From assembly GCA_007258455.2 (NCBI GenBank), contig VDFB02321306.1, positions 89,458 to 153,457 on the forward strand: DNA of 64,000 nt, read 5' to 3'. The notes beneath the pieces were generated by a model. The model had not been told where the DNA came from. It ran no database searches and worked only from the letters and a program-made list of their open reading frames with translations. The position numbers and the translations under genes were made by a program. Of the stretch, positions 46,301-58,300 are shown piece by piece. The DNA is from Sequoia sempervirens. Lineage: Eukaryota; Streptophyta; Pinopsida; Cupressales; Cupressaceae. The stretch's first letter is position 1, and each line of letters begins with the position of its first letter.

Positions 46301-49300
46301 AAACTTGTTTTTTTTTTCTTATTCATCTCAAAATCAGATTTGATGTTGAATCTTGAGGGAAAAATGATGAAGATGATGAATAAGAAAATAAAAAACAAGT
46401 TTAAACTTAGAAAATAAAACAAAAACAAGAAATCTGAAAAAAACTTCAAAAACCCTACCTTGTGTTTGAAAAATCTCCCCAAAATGAAGTAGAATCCTCT
46501 TCCTCCTCTTCTTCTTGCTCCTCACTCCTATCACACTTGCAATCACTTTTTTCACTCCTTCAATCAGACTTCTTCACTGTTTTTCCTCCTCTTCAACTGG
46601 CTGCAAAAAAAATCAGTCTTTGAAAATGTGATTGAAATGATAAAATTTCAAGGTTTTGTGTTGTTTTGGGGGAAGGGGTGGGGCCCACGCCAAATTAGGG
46701 TAACCCCAAAACAATTAAAAATCAAAATTTATTTTAAACTTTTAAGTTAAGTCGGCCCATTGACGTGGGGCTCGACGGGAAATGCCTGGGCGTCTCCCAA
46801 GGAGACTTGGAGATGTCTCCACGTCCCCAAGTCTCCTTGGGAGACGTGGAGACGTTTCCCCATCTCCAGCGGAGCACCGGTGGTGATGGCGGGATGGCGG
46901 GAAACGCCAAGTACCCGTTTCCCCGTCCCCGAAACATCCCCATTTCCGAAACACAGCCAGATAGGGGGGGAAACACGTTTCCGTGGAACACTGATAAATG
47001 CTCAATGTGATTGCAGTGGTGATGTATGGAGCGACGACTCCTGTGGTATTCGTTGATTCATTGATTAAGGGTAGCTTAACACTTCGTGGCATTTCTCCTA
47101 TGTCGTATTTTCTTTGGCCGTGTGGAAAGAAGTCATGATGATTTATTTTCGCTCTTTTTGATTACTTAAACTCTTTCATCGCATGATTGTGGGTGCGTTG
47201 ATTCATAATGTGATCTCGAAGATTTAAATGGAGTCTTCATTCTTTGATAAACGGTCGATTCATTTTCCCACTTTCCTTGAGGCCGAGATCAAGTGAAGGT
47301 GGCGAAGATGAGACACAGCTATAGGTCTAGCTCATTGGTATACCAACATAAAGAGATAAGTATTTTATGCGTGTACCTTGAATGAATTTTATGTAGTTAT
47401 TAATTCATGCAATAACATTGGAATAGTGAATCATGTATGATTCTAGCATTGGTATTTCTCTTCGGGATAGTTTAGTTCTATGAACTATTATTAAACTCTC
47501 TAAAATGCTTTTAGGATGGACCGAGGAGCATAAGGATGATGAGAGATTGCATTCAAGGGAGGAAGAGCTTGATGCATCCTATGAGGAAGTCACGCAGGTT
47601 GAAGAATGGAGACATAGCTTGCTGCCATGCGACTAAGTTGGTGGCACATAACTAGAGACATCTCTCGAAGAGGAAGAACCTATTCAAATTGTCATTGTGA
47701 TCAATTTCTTCGAAGAGGAGGAATTAACATTCAGAGGGAGTCTAATAAACCAACAAAGGCAACCTTGGACGAGGAGGTCAGGAGGTTGATGCAAGTACTT
47801 GGAGCTTCAGAGGGAGTCACATCATCATGAAGGTTTGTTGTAATGTATATCTCTCTGTGATGGAGAAGTATGAGGTGAAAGCCCTTGTTAGTGTATATTT
47901 CTCTGTGTCGGAGAAGTATGAGGTGGCCCTTGTTAGTGTATATTTCTCTGTGAAGGAGAAGTATGAGGTGAAAGCCCTTGTTAGTGTATATTTCCCTGTG
48001 ACGAAGAAGTATGAGGTGAAATCCCTTGTTAGTGTATATTTCTCTGTGACGGAGAAATATGAGGTGAAAGCCCTTGTAGTGTATATTTCTCTGAGACGGA
48101 GAAATATGAGGTGCGAGCCCTTCATCTCTGAGACTGAGATGAGATGTCATGTTGAGAGACTCCATGACAACATCACGTTGAGAGACTCCGTGATGAACCT
48201 TTTGTACTTGTGTTTTTCCACACATGGGAGTAGCCATGGTGGACGTCATGTTGAGAGACTCCATGACAATATCACGTTGAGAGACTCCGTGATGGGCACT
48301 TGTACGTGTGTTTCTTTCCACACATGGGAGTAGCCATGGTGGACGTCATGTTGAGAAACTCCATGACGACATCACATTGAGAGACTCCATGATGAACCTT
48401 TGAGCTTTCCACAAATGGGTGTAGCTATTGTGGGCATCATGTTGAGAGGCTCCATGACGTGAATATCTGGAAAGATATCTCCCTAGCTAAGGAGTGTTGA
48501 TGTTATAGTAGCGGCGGGAGATTTCTTTCTCCTTCGAACTCAAAAAATATATAAAAACAATATTAAATGTTGAGGTGGACATTATAGTTTATTTATTCTT
48601 AAAGCCGACTTGATGAGAAGTCGCATCATTTTGTGTAAAGTCGTCTCTTATGTGAAAGAGGTCGACTCTTCATGGAAAGGCATCTTGGTGTCTATATATT
48701 CAAGGCGACTCACATTCATTTGGCATCCAATTCAATTTTTCAAGACAACTTCGCACACCCAGAAGGAGATCATCATTTTACAGCAGATCGATTATTATTC
48801 TCAAGGAATTCGCATTCTTCAAGAGGAGTTTGATATCTACAACAGATTGATATATATTTAAGAAGATAGATATTCATTATTGCTTGTGTATTTGCATCTA
48901 GAGAGGTGCTATAATCATTGCATCAGTTTGGCCTAGTGTGTGGCCTAATTGTAAAGCAATTTGCTGCTATTTTATTCAATATATAAGTGATATATTTGTG
49001 GCTAGGTTTTTCTCGCTCGAGTAGGAGGGTTTTCCTAGGGTAAAAGTGTTGTGTTTATTGTTCATGTGTTGTATTTTTGCTTATTGCAAATCTGATCCTA
49101 AAACTAACATTCCATACTACCCATACAAAATAATACCAAACATAGTCCACACAAATGAATAATAGCAATGGCATTATTGATATCCACGACTTCTACATCC
49201 AGTATGAATACGGAAAAAAATGGATATAAGTTTGCGATCAAATATATTATCACGACTATATCTGAACCATTAAATAGTGACTTGTTCAAAAATTCAAATC

Positions 49301-52300
49301 TCTAACTTTTTCAATATTTTTTTTTCTTTCCTTATGTCAATAGCAATATCATCTTCATGGCTTCCATTACGCACCACATGCATCACACATGAGCATACAC
49401 ACACATGATAGTTGACAGGAGCCATCAAAGTCACAGGCATTAGAAATTGCCATTAAGAGTATATCGAAGGAAATATGCAAGAGTAGTATTATTTCCACAA
49501 CAGCCTGTGCCGCCCAAAAAGAATAGCAGAATTGTTGAGACACATAACTTAGAGTTCAATAATAAGAATGTGAATATAATTCAAGCCCCCTCAAATTACT
49601 TCATATACAGTAACCGTCACTGGAAATAGAAAGAGGTGAAGAGTTCTTTTTTTTTTAAAAAGACCACAATGGCCTTCAATGAGCGCTGCCAGAAATTTCA
49701 ACTCACCTATGCATAAGTAAAAGCCGCCCTCAAATTTGATGTCAGAAGTCAACATCAATTATTGCCAAGGCGTTACAAAAGAATCCGTTTCAAATTAAAA
49801 TGACTCGAACTGTTGACTCTTCAAAGTCGACATGGCATGGCTGATTTGGCACTATCTGACTTGGATTAAAGAACAAGCGAACAGATAAAATGACATATCA
49901 ATGTTGACATAACAGGTAATCTGCCACATATAAACAATTACACCATTAACATAGAAAGTCTGAGCAAGCATATCAAAGTGGCACATACAAACTACAACAT
50001 ACCTGTAATGGTCCATCCCCTGCTCATTTCCTTTGCCTTCTCAAAGTTCCAAACTTGACCTTGCCAACATGCCTCCAACCCATACTTGGGTCCTTGACCA
50101 TTGCTATGTGTCACAAAATATCTTCAACCCTCAAAATTTGAAACTTTGCCTATTTGCATTGTTCATCTCACATACATCTTGACTTGTCTTAGGCTCAGAT
50201 TTGACGTGACAATTTCCAGAAAGGTTTTTTTTACTGCTTAGAAAACATTATTTAATACTAGGGTGCAAATCCACGTGTGTATCCAGTGATGCAAATAAGG
50301 AAGGCGACCATGGTTGCCATTAATAAGGTAGTTAAAGTTTCAAACCTATGGGATCTCTTGCCATTATTGCAAAGGACATTGCAGGTAGTAGGAAACTTTC
50401 ACCCATGCCTCCCAAGTACATCCAAAACATGTGGTGTGATTTCAAGCACAGTTTAGGGAAAAAAAACACCCATTAGGTATGGGCACTCTTTGTTAGGTAC
50501 AAGTCAGGGGATATTGGCATTTAATGCAAGTTTCGACATTCCTTTTGTGGGTATTAAGTATTTTGAGTTAGAATAGAACATTATGAAAAATATTTAGAAA
50601 CCCTAACCAAAAACCATTATGATTTCTTGTGTTCAAACACCCGGATTTGAGGATGAAAACTTCTAGATTTGTTGGAGGTTGAAGGATGGAAACTTTGAAA
50701 ATCTCGTGTGCCAAAGGACGAAAACCCTCTTGGTTGAAGGAGCGATCTCACCTAGAGGTCATATTTGAGCTTTCATGATGGCAAATGTCAATGATAGCGA
50801 GTTGGCACAACATCATAGTTTTCATGAGTTTTAGTACTGTAATTCCATCTCTCAATTGGGGTTGTGTAGATATTTCCATCATTGGTGTATATTGTTGTAT
50901 TTCTACTAGTTGTCACGACCATAACAGTGTTTATAATGTATTATAGTTCTGTCAATGCAAGAAATACTCTACGACTTATTTTGTATCTTTACAAGCCTAA
51001 TTTGTAACTAGATAATCCATGTTAATGCATAAATTGTGCCTTGTGATCTATGTTGGTGTTAGATTTGACTGAATTATATAAATCTGAAATCTTTCTACTA
51101 GGTTATCAATATAATGTGTAAATCATGAGATGCAAGATCGGGTACATATTTAAATCCATAATCTATCTTCATTGGTGGACCCAACTTTATATAATTAGGG
51201 TTTCATGGTTATTATGTAAATCTGGAGATAAAATTATGGGCTTGTGATATATTGTCGTAAATCTACTAAATGAGAAATTTTATCAATGTTCAATCAAAAA
51301 AGTGATGGGAAACATAGGGTTTATGAGTTCTGGCCAAGAATATTAAATCTACTAAATATTTGCCCTGAAATATTCAGTTGGGACAATACAATGGTATAGA
51401 ATTGCTAATTTAAATTAATATCTACATAGGGTTTTAAGTAATATTTGCAAAAAAATTTGTTGAGGACATTATAGTGGTATCAAAGCTGGTTTTCTTGCCA
51501 ACATATGAATCATGGGGCTGTCAAATATTATTGACAGTTTCAATATAGAGCTTCAAACCAGTTTCAATGCACATGAAACTCTCTCTATAGAGCTTTGAAG
51601 AGAAATTCCCTTTTTACACTTTAATCACTACTAGAGACTACTAAATGGTTTACAAAATACCAAAATTTACCAAAAGTTTTGAAGGAAACTTTCTCATTCG
51701 TAAAGTATGTAGAATTTTCCTTCCAAAACTGCTTGAGGTGGATAAAAACAAAAGGGAGAGAAGTGTAGAAAAATAGAGCTAGAAGCACAAGCTAGTCCTA
51801 GCTTAAGCACATGGGAAAGAGAAAATGTCCTTATTGAATGAAGAGCATTTAGACCCAAAGCCACAACCAGAATCAACATATAAATCATGTTCAAAGACAT
51901 AAGATGGGAGCAATTCAAAGGAAAGCTTACACAAGAAAGGACATCATGGACCTCCTCAGAGGACCACCCCTCAAGTTGGGAAGATAAATGAAGATACCAA
52001 AAACAAGTTGAGAAGAAAAAGATTTTGTTTCTCTTGCAACGAACCTTGGGAGTTAAGCCACAAATGTCAAGGAAGAAGCAAAGTGCAGTTAGAAGAAGAA
52101 GAGAGAATGGAAATAGAGATTCAACAAGTCACAAGGGAGCAAAATGAATCCACATTGGATGTTATAGGTAAAGGTTCCTTAATCAATATTTTAGTGTTCT
52201 CTAATGAGCTCTCACTTCAAGAAATTGTTTATTGTAATGAAGTTAGTGAAAAGTTAGCATTGCAAGAATTTAGAGTCATCCTTGTCAACAAGGAATAGAT

Positions 52301-55300
52301 AAACCCCTTGTATGAGGACACAACAACTTCTGTCCAAGAAGAAGAAGTGGTATTAAATAACACTACTCTAGGAAAACAATATATAAATCCATTTTATAAA
52401 GAAAAAATTATAATAGTTGAGCATGAGTTGGAGGATCTGATAAAAAGTCAGAAAAGCAAATGATGGAACCTAAATAGGTGATGGATGTACTTGAGCACAA
52501 TCTGCTTGAAGAAGAAAATTCAGAGTTGCTAGAATGTAAAAGGAAGAAAAGGGAATCCGCCTTGGCTGTTGAAGGTAAAAATTCTCTTCCAACAATTTCT
52601 AGTGAGCTCTCACATCAGAAAAAGTGTTAATTTTTTATGAAGTCAATAAGAAATCAGCAATGCATGTTGAAGATAAAGTAATTGAAGATAATGTTCTAGT
52701 CACTTTTAGTGTTGTCCAAAGTACAATTGTTGAAGATTCAAATCGTGGAAAGAATGAGCCATGGCAATATGAAATCTATCCACATAGTAGTAGCAGTGTT
52801 GTTTCAAATCCCTTGGAAATCTCTAGATCAGCAATATAATAGTTGGGACAAATACTTATTGCACCAATTTCAGACTATATCATCTCAAAACTCTTTTTAT
52901 TATGAGAAGCATTCTAACAATGATGAAAAGATGAAGGGCACAAAGTGGAAAGACAATCCTTTCTCTCAAATTCAAGATTTCTCAAGCATGATAATGTGGG
53001 ATCCAAGTGTGATGAAGTGAGGAAAACAACCCTCCATCACAACTCACAACAACAATTAATTCAACTCAAAAAATGATTGACAAGGTCACAAAAACATGCA
53101 AGAAGAGACTTGAGCTTCTCATTCAAAATAACCAAATCTGTAATCACATTTTATTTGCAGCCATATGGGCTGATTAAATCCATTACAAACTGAAACAAAA
53201 TCTGATAAGAGACAGCCGATAACAAATCCAAAATGTTCTCCTTCAAAATATCTTCTTGCACAAGCTTCTAGCTTATACAACCTGCAACCTTCAACTGGAA
53301 ACCACTATTGCAACAAACCTTAGTATCACCAATCCATTTGCTGCTGGAAAAACTTCTTCAAACCTGCAACAAAATTCCTTCTCCAACCTCCCCAAGAAAA
53401 GCAACACCTCCTTTAAAAATCTGCCTTCTAATGACAACCCAAAAATTGTCAATACCACTCTTGCACGACTTTCTAAAAATCTAATTTTTGCCTCCTTTGA
53501 AAAGGCTCCACCCATGCAATTGAAAGGGCTTCTCCAACAATTAGAAAAAACATTAAATTCTCCTTGATGCATTTTGTTAACGGCCAAAAATCCATGCCAT
53601 GTTTTCCTTTTTGGATTTTTCCCATTTAAATTACCTCCTAAATTATCTCCACTCCCAAAATTTGCAACAAAATAATAGAAGACAATTATTTAATATTTAG
53701 TTAGGCTTAATATTGCAATTTATTCGCCAACTATATAATTACCAAACCTCAAGAAGCAACAAAAATTAAAATACTTTCATTTTGGGTGATGTTGATTGCT
53801 AGTACCCCTAGTTGCTCCTGCATCAGACACGCCGGGTAGAAAGTTTGTGAGCATAGGCTCACAAAATGGAGTTGAGTAGTAGAACTACTCTTTCAGATTG
53901 TGGACAACCTGCAATGAACTCCATTATTGATATAGACAAAAAGAATTTCTTCCTCTGCCTCTTCCAACACTTAGTTGGGAAAATTGTCATCCTCCTCCAC
54001 CAAGTGTGCACCCTATTCCTCTTTCCTCTCATGGAATCACATCCACCATAGACCATCCTCCTCCAAAGGCTACCTCTTCTTCTGATCTCCTTTGTGGGAT
54101 CCAACCCACCACAAATCGACCACCTTGACCAAATCTCAGATGCACAATCTCTCACAACTTTTGCATACAGATATGCAACATTTGTAGTCCACTCTATCAT
54201 TACACAATCCTCCTCTAACTCTTTATTCATTTCAACATGCAAATTCATTTCAAATTCAACATTACAAAAATCATTAAACTTTACCTTTGTAACTTCTACT
54301 ATCACAACTTCCTCTTCCTTTGCTGCAACTTGTCTCTCTTTTTCAAGGTTTATACCTTCAAACTACTCCTCCATCATTGCTACAAATTTTAATTTGCTCT
54401 CTTCTTTCATGCCTCCAACAATGTACGCTACAACTTTTCCATTACCATCTTCTAGATTCAGCAACATGTCCTCCAATGGACAATTTATTTCTGCACTCTT
54501 TTTTTCTTCTTCCTCAGCTACATCTTGCAACTTCACCTTCATCATGCCTTCAAAAAGACATGTCTCTACTGCAAGATCTTTCATCTTTTCTTCTTTCTTC
54601 TTATCTTCCAAAGGGTACTCAACTATTTTTGTATGCTTATTTCCATTCTCTACCTTTGTTGCAACCATGTTTGTTATTCCTTTAACAAGACATACTTCTG
54701 CTGCAATTTCCTTATCTCCTTACTCTTTCTCTTCATCTTCCTTTTCATCCTTTTGCACAAGGATTTCTTTAAGCCTCACTGCTGCAACACTTTTTCTTCT
54801 GCCACTCACCACTACTGCATCTTCTTTCTTTTGTGCAATCAAATTATCATTAGAAAAGTAATCACAATTACCACCAACTCTTCTCTTTTCTTTTTTTCTC
54901 CTTTCAATCTCTTCTCTTAATTCGTCCACTTGGTGCTGCAATTCTATCATCTCAACCCATAATTTCTTCATCCAATGACAAACGTTCGTTTCTTCTTTCT
55001 CTTTTCCATTTTCAAGGCCTCACAAGCCTCAACACAAATCTTCAAATCCTCAAGTTTTACTTATGTAAACTGCCTCTTTCGGCAATCTGTTTACAAAAAA
55101 CCTTCTTTCAATATTCACCAATATTATTGTAAACTACCTCCTTTGGCGATCTGTTTACAACCATGGGAACCTCAATTTCTCAAACCTTTTGAAAATGTCT
55201 TCTTACAAGTTGCACATCCATCTACAAATAAAATGAAATAGTGATGGATATAGAATGACTGCATTCCATTGGAGAATTTCTACTGATTCATCAAAGTAGG

Positions 55301-58300
55301 GAGCTTAAGTCTATAATTGAAGGAAAGGTTATGTGGACTGCAAGAAGTACAGTTATGGAGAACATTCACACTAACTCATTTTATGGATCATCATCAAATA
55401 GAAGCTGCCAACATGCCATAGAATTAGTTGGTAGCCAGAATTTTGATGCTTAGGGATTAGTAGTGCAGTTTCCCACAGGAAAATTCAATAATTGATGATT
55501 TAGAACTGTCCTTGGGTAATTAATTCAAGTGGAGCACATGGGGAATCAATAGCATCAGAACTACATCAGCCTAGGTATGTCAATCATTCCCATAAAGCAG
55601 AAGATATCCCAGTAAGTATAGAAGGTCCAGTGGCATCTACAAGTAATTTTCCTTCCATATATGAAAATACTCCCAAGACCTTATGTGGAGATGGTAGAGT
55701 TTTCAACCAAGAGCAAAAAAAGAGATGTCATCTTGCCAATGTTGCACAGAAGTGTATAAAGCTACACAAATGGTAATAATAAATTTTGGTAACAAAAAGA
55801 GAAAGGTGCAAGTCCTAATTGAGTTGGATAGCACAAAAAGGCTCATTAAAGAGCTTGCACTAGATTTCAAAAGGTCATACAAGACAAATGAAGTAAATGC
55901 TGCTGGGAATAAGCATCTAGTCACTCTTGCAAATCTGCAAGTAGTGAAGAATTATTTAGATAGGATCAAATCAGTATATCTGCACCTAATTTAAAACAGA
56001 GATGGTCATCGAAATTGTGGAAATGAAAATAAAGACATCTAAGGAAAAGAAGGAAAAGGTGGATAAACTCGCCTCTAAACTTAAATCAACCAAGGACACT
56101 TTAGAGAAGACCCAAAGGGCACTTCTAGAGGTAGAAGAATAGCTCAGTGCTACAACAAATATTATAAAGCAAGAAAATGAAGCAAGGGCTAAGGAAATTA
56201 AGCAGGTAATTAAAGAGCTTAATAGGCTCCAAGAGGATTTTGATTTGGAATAGCTTCCGGGAATATCAGAAGTTGCAAGCTCAAAGTTAGGCATAACTGA
56301 GGCGATGGGGCAAGAAATTGAAGGCCAGTAAACATAGCAGCTTGAGGACAACTACATGGATTTGGGCCAGCATGAAGAATGGTTTATACAAAAAGATAGA
56401 AATAATTTTTGATAGTTTTCTAGTTTCCATTGGATTGTTGATAACATACTCTTTGAAATGAATGCAAGGATACCTTTTGGTTTGAGTTGCTTGGCTTGTG
56501 GTAATATCATAATAGCATAGAAAAAGTTGACTACATCACAAGAAGGTTTAAGGATGGGGAATTTTGCAACTTCCAAAAACTGGAATGGGTAAGGAGACTC
56601 CAAGCTCATGATTTGAAATAGCATACATGAAGGGGAAAAATGATGCAGTTATTGATTCCTTTTCTATGATTTCCCCCCCTCGTTCTATTTGTGTCAACTT
56701 TGGTGATTGGGAGAATTCTATCATGATGGAATACACCAAGGATGCATCTTCTACTAACATCTTAGATGGAAATGTGCATGATACATCCATGGTGGGAGAT
56801 TGTAGACCGTACAATATTTTTAATTATGTGAGATAAATTATCATAGGGTCTTGGAGAATGAGGATCTCAAGCACAACAAAAGAAACATCACCTACCAATA
56901 GAATGGAGAACATGACTTTTTAGGAAGTTTGCTACAACCTTTGTTTATTCCTTATCAAGATTTGGAATGTGTATTCAAGGACCCCATCACGAGTCTGCTC
57001 AAAGAACATGGTAAAGATTATAGTTATGTTGTTATGGACAAGATAAACAAATATGCATGTTCCTTTATCATTCATCTTGAATTCAATGCACATCATGAGG
57101 TGGAATTAATTTTCCTAGGAGTGATTGGGCTACCCGGGATGGTTAGGAATATGACCAATGATAGATATAGTAGAATTAACAGTTGGCCCTAGTAGGGATT
57201 ATCCCAATTGACAGGAGTTGAATTCATCCCTAGCATAAGTTATTAGCTACCAACAATGTGCCTAACAAAAAGGATGAATTAAAAGCTAGCAAGAACTTTG
57301 ATGAAACATGTTTCAAAGCACAAATCCACATGGATTAAATGGCTGCACTTGGGAGAGTATTGCTACAACAAGCCTCAACATCTAATGCTTGGAATGTTTT
57401 CATGCATCTCAATGGGTGTTTATGATGCCCCATCTTGCATTCATTTAGTGCTCATAGATTGTGGAGTATTGTGAAAATTTGGGATGTGAAGCCATCGAAA
57501 TCAGTTGGTTCATGGAAAGAACCTACCTATGAAGGATGTGGCTTGGGAAGAAGCAAAAATTCTGAAACAATTGATTTTGCATTGCTTGAGGGCAGGCAAT
57601 TTTGAGTGGGGCAGATTTGTCATGACCCCTTTTGTAATAACATAAGTTATGGACCAATATACTTATTTCCTATTTCCCGCATGTCCCTAATTCAATTTTG
57701 TATGTGTTTTATTCTTCTTTCCTGCTATGTCAATTTAAGGTCTCCAAAGTCTATAAGCAAGGAAGCATGCCCAACCTTGTAAGTATTTATCAGCCATCGA
57801 AGGTTTGAAGTACCTATCTGAGCATGCCTTCCCGTCCAAGTTCGACATTTCCTTGGTCCCTGCCAAACTTTCAGACTTTACCATCTTGGCATGCCTTTCC
57901 ACTCAACTTCGCTTTTCCTTATGCTTGTTGATCTTTTAGACTTCCTCCTCCCAACATGCTTTTTCTTCAATCTTTGCCCTTTCCTCGGCTCTTGTCAAGG
58001 AGACAGACTTCCTCATCAAGGCATACCTCACATCCCCTATTCATTTCCCTTGCCTTATCAAAATGTTGGACTTGAACATGCTAACATGCATCTTTCGCAA
58101 ACTCTAATCACCAACAAGTGGTATGTGTCATGAGGTATTTCCAACCCTCAAACTCCAAAACTCACACTTATTTGCACTATTTATCTCACCTACCTCTTGA
58201 CTTCTCTCAGAGCACCATTAATGGTCAGATTTATAAAGGCAACTTCTAGAAAGGGTTTTCTTTTGCCTAGAAGACATTATTTAATATTAGGCATGGATCC

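Larger units (their letters stand above)
42516..49109 (+). mobile_element. Non-autonomous short-LTR retrotransposon, TSD TTCCA
   Basis: LTRs at 42516-43136 (621 bp) and 48495-49109 (615 bp) both start TGTTGATG and end AAACTAACA. They are nearly identical in sequence. The perfect target duplication TTCCA is at 42511-42515 and 49110-49114. A primer binding site follows the 5' LTR. After removing the hAT insertion the interior is only about 1.6 kb, with no gag or pol motif. Its 3' half is made of two sets of tandem repeats. It therefore depends on another element's enzymes. The close LTR match suggests it is one of the younger insertions in the intron. Confidence 0.92.

Noticed and set aside
47731..48333. 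Overlapping ORFs of 196 (minus), 168 and 102 codons
   Set aside because: They arise because the 48-bp repeat is a multiple of three and stays open in several frames. The 16-residue periodic translations are not evidence of a gene.
54094..54861. 255-codon + strand ORF
   Set aside because: Ser/Thr/Phe-rich low-complexity translation. It is the antisense shadow of the Lys/Glu-rich minus-strand frame at 53859-54971.
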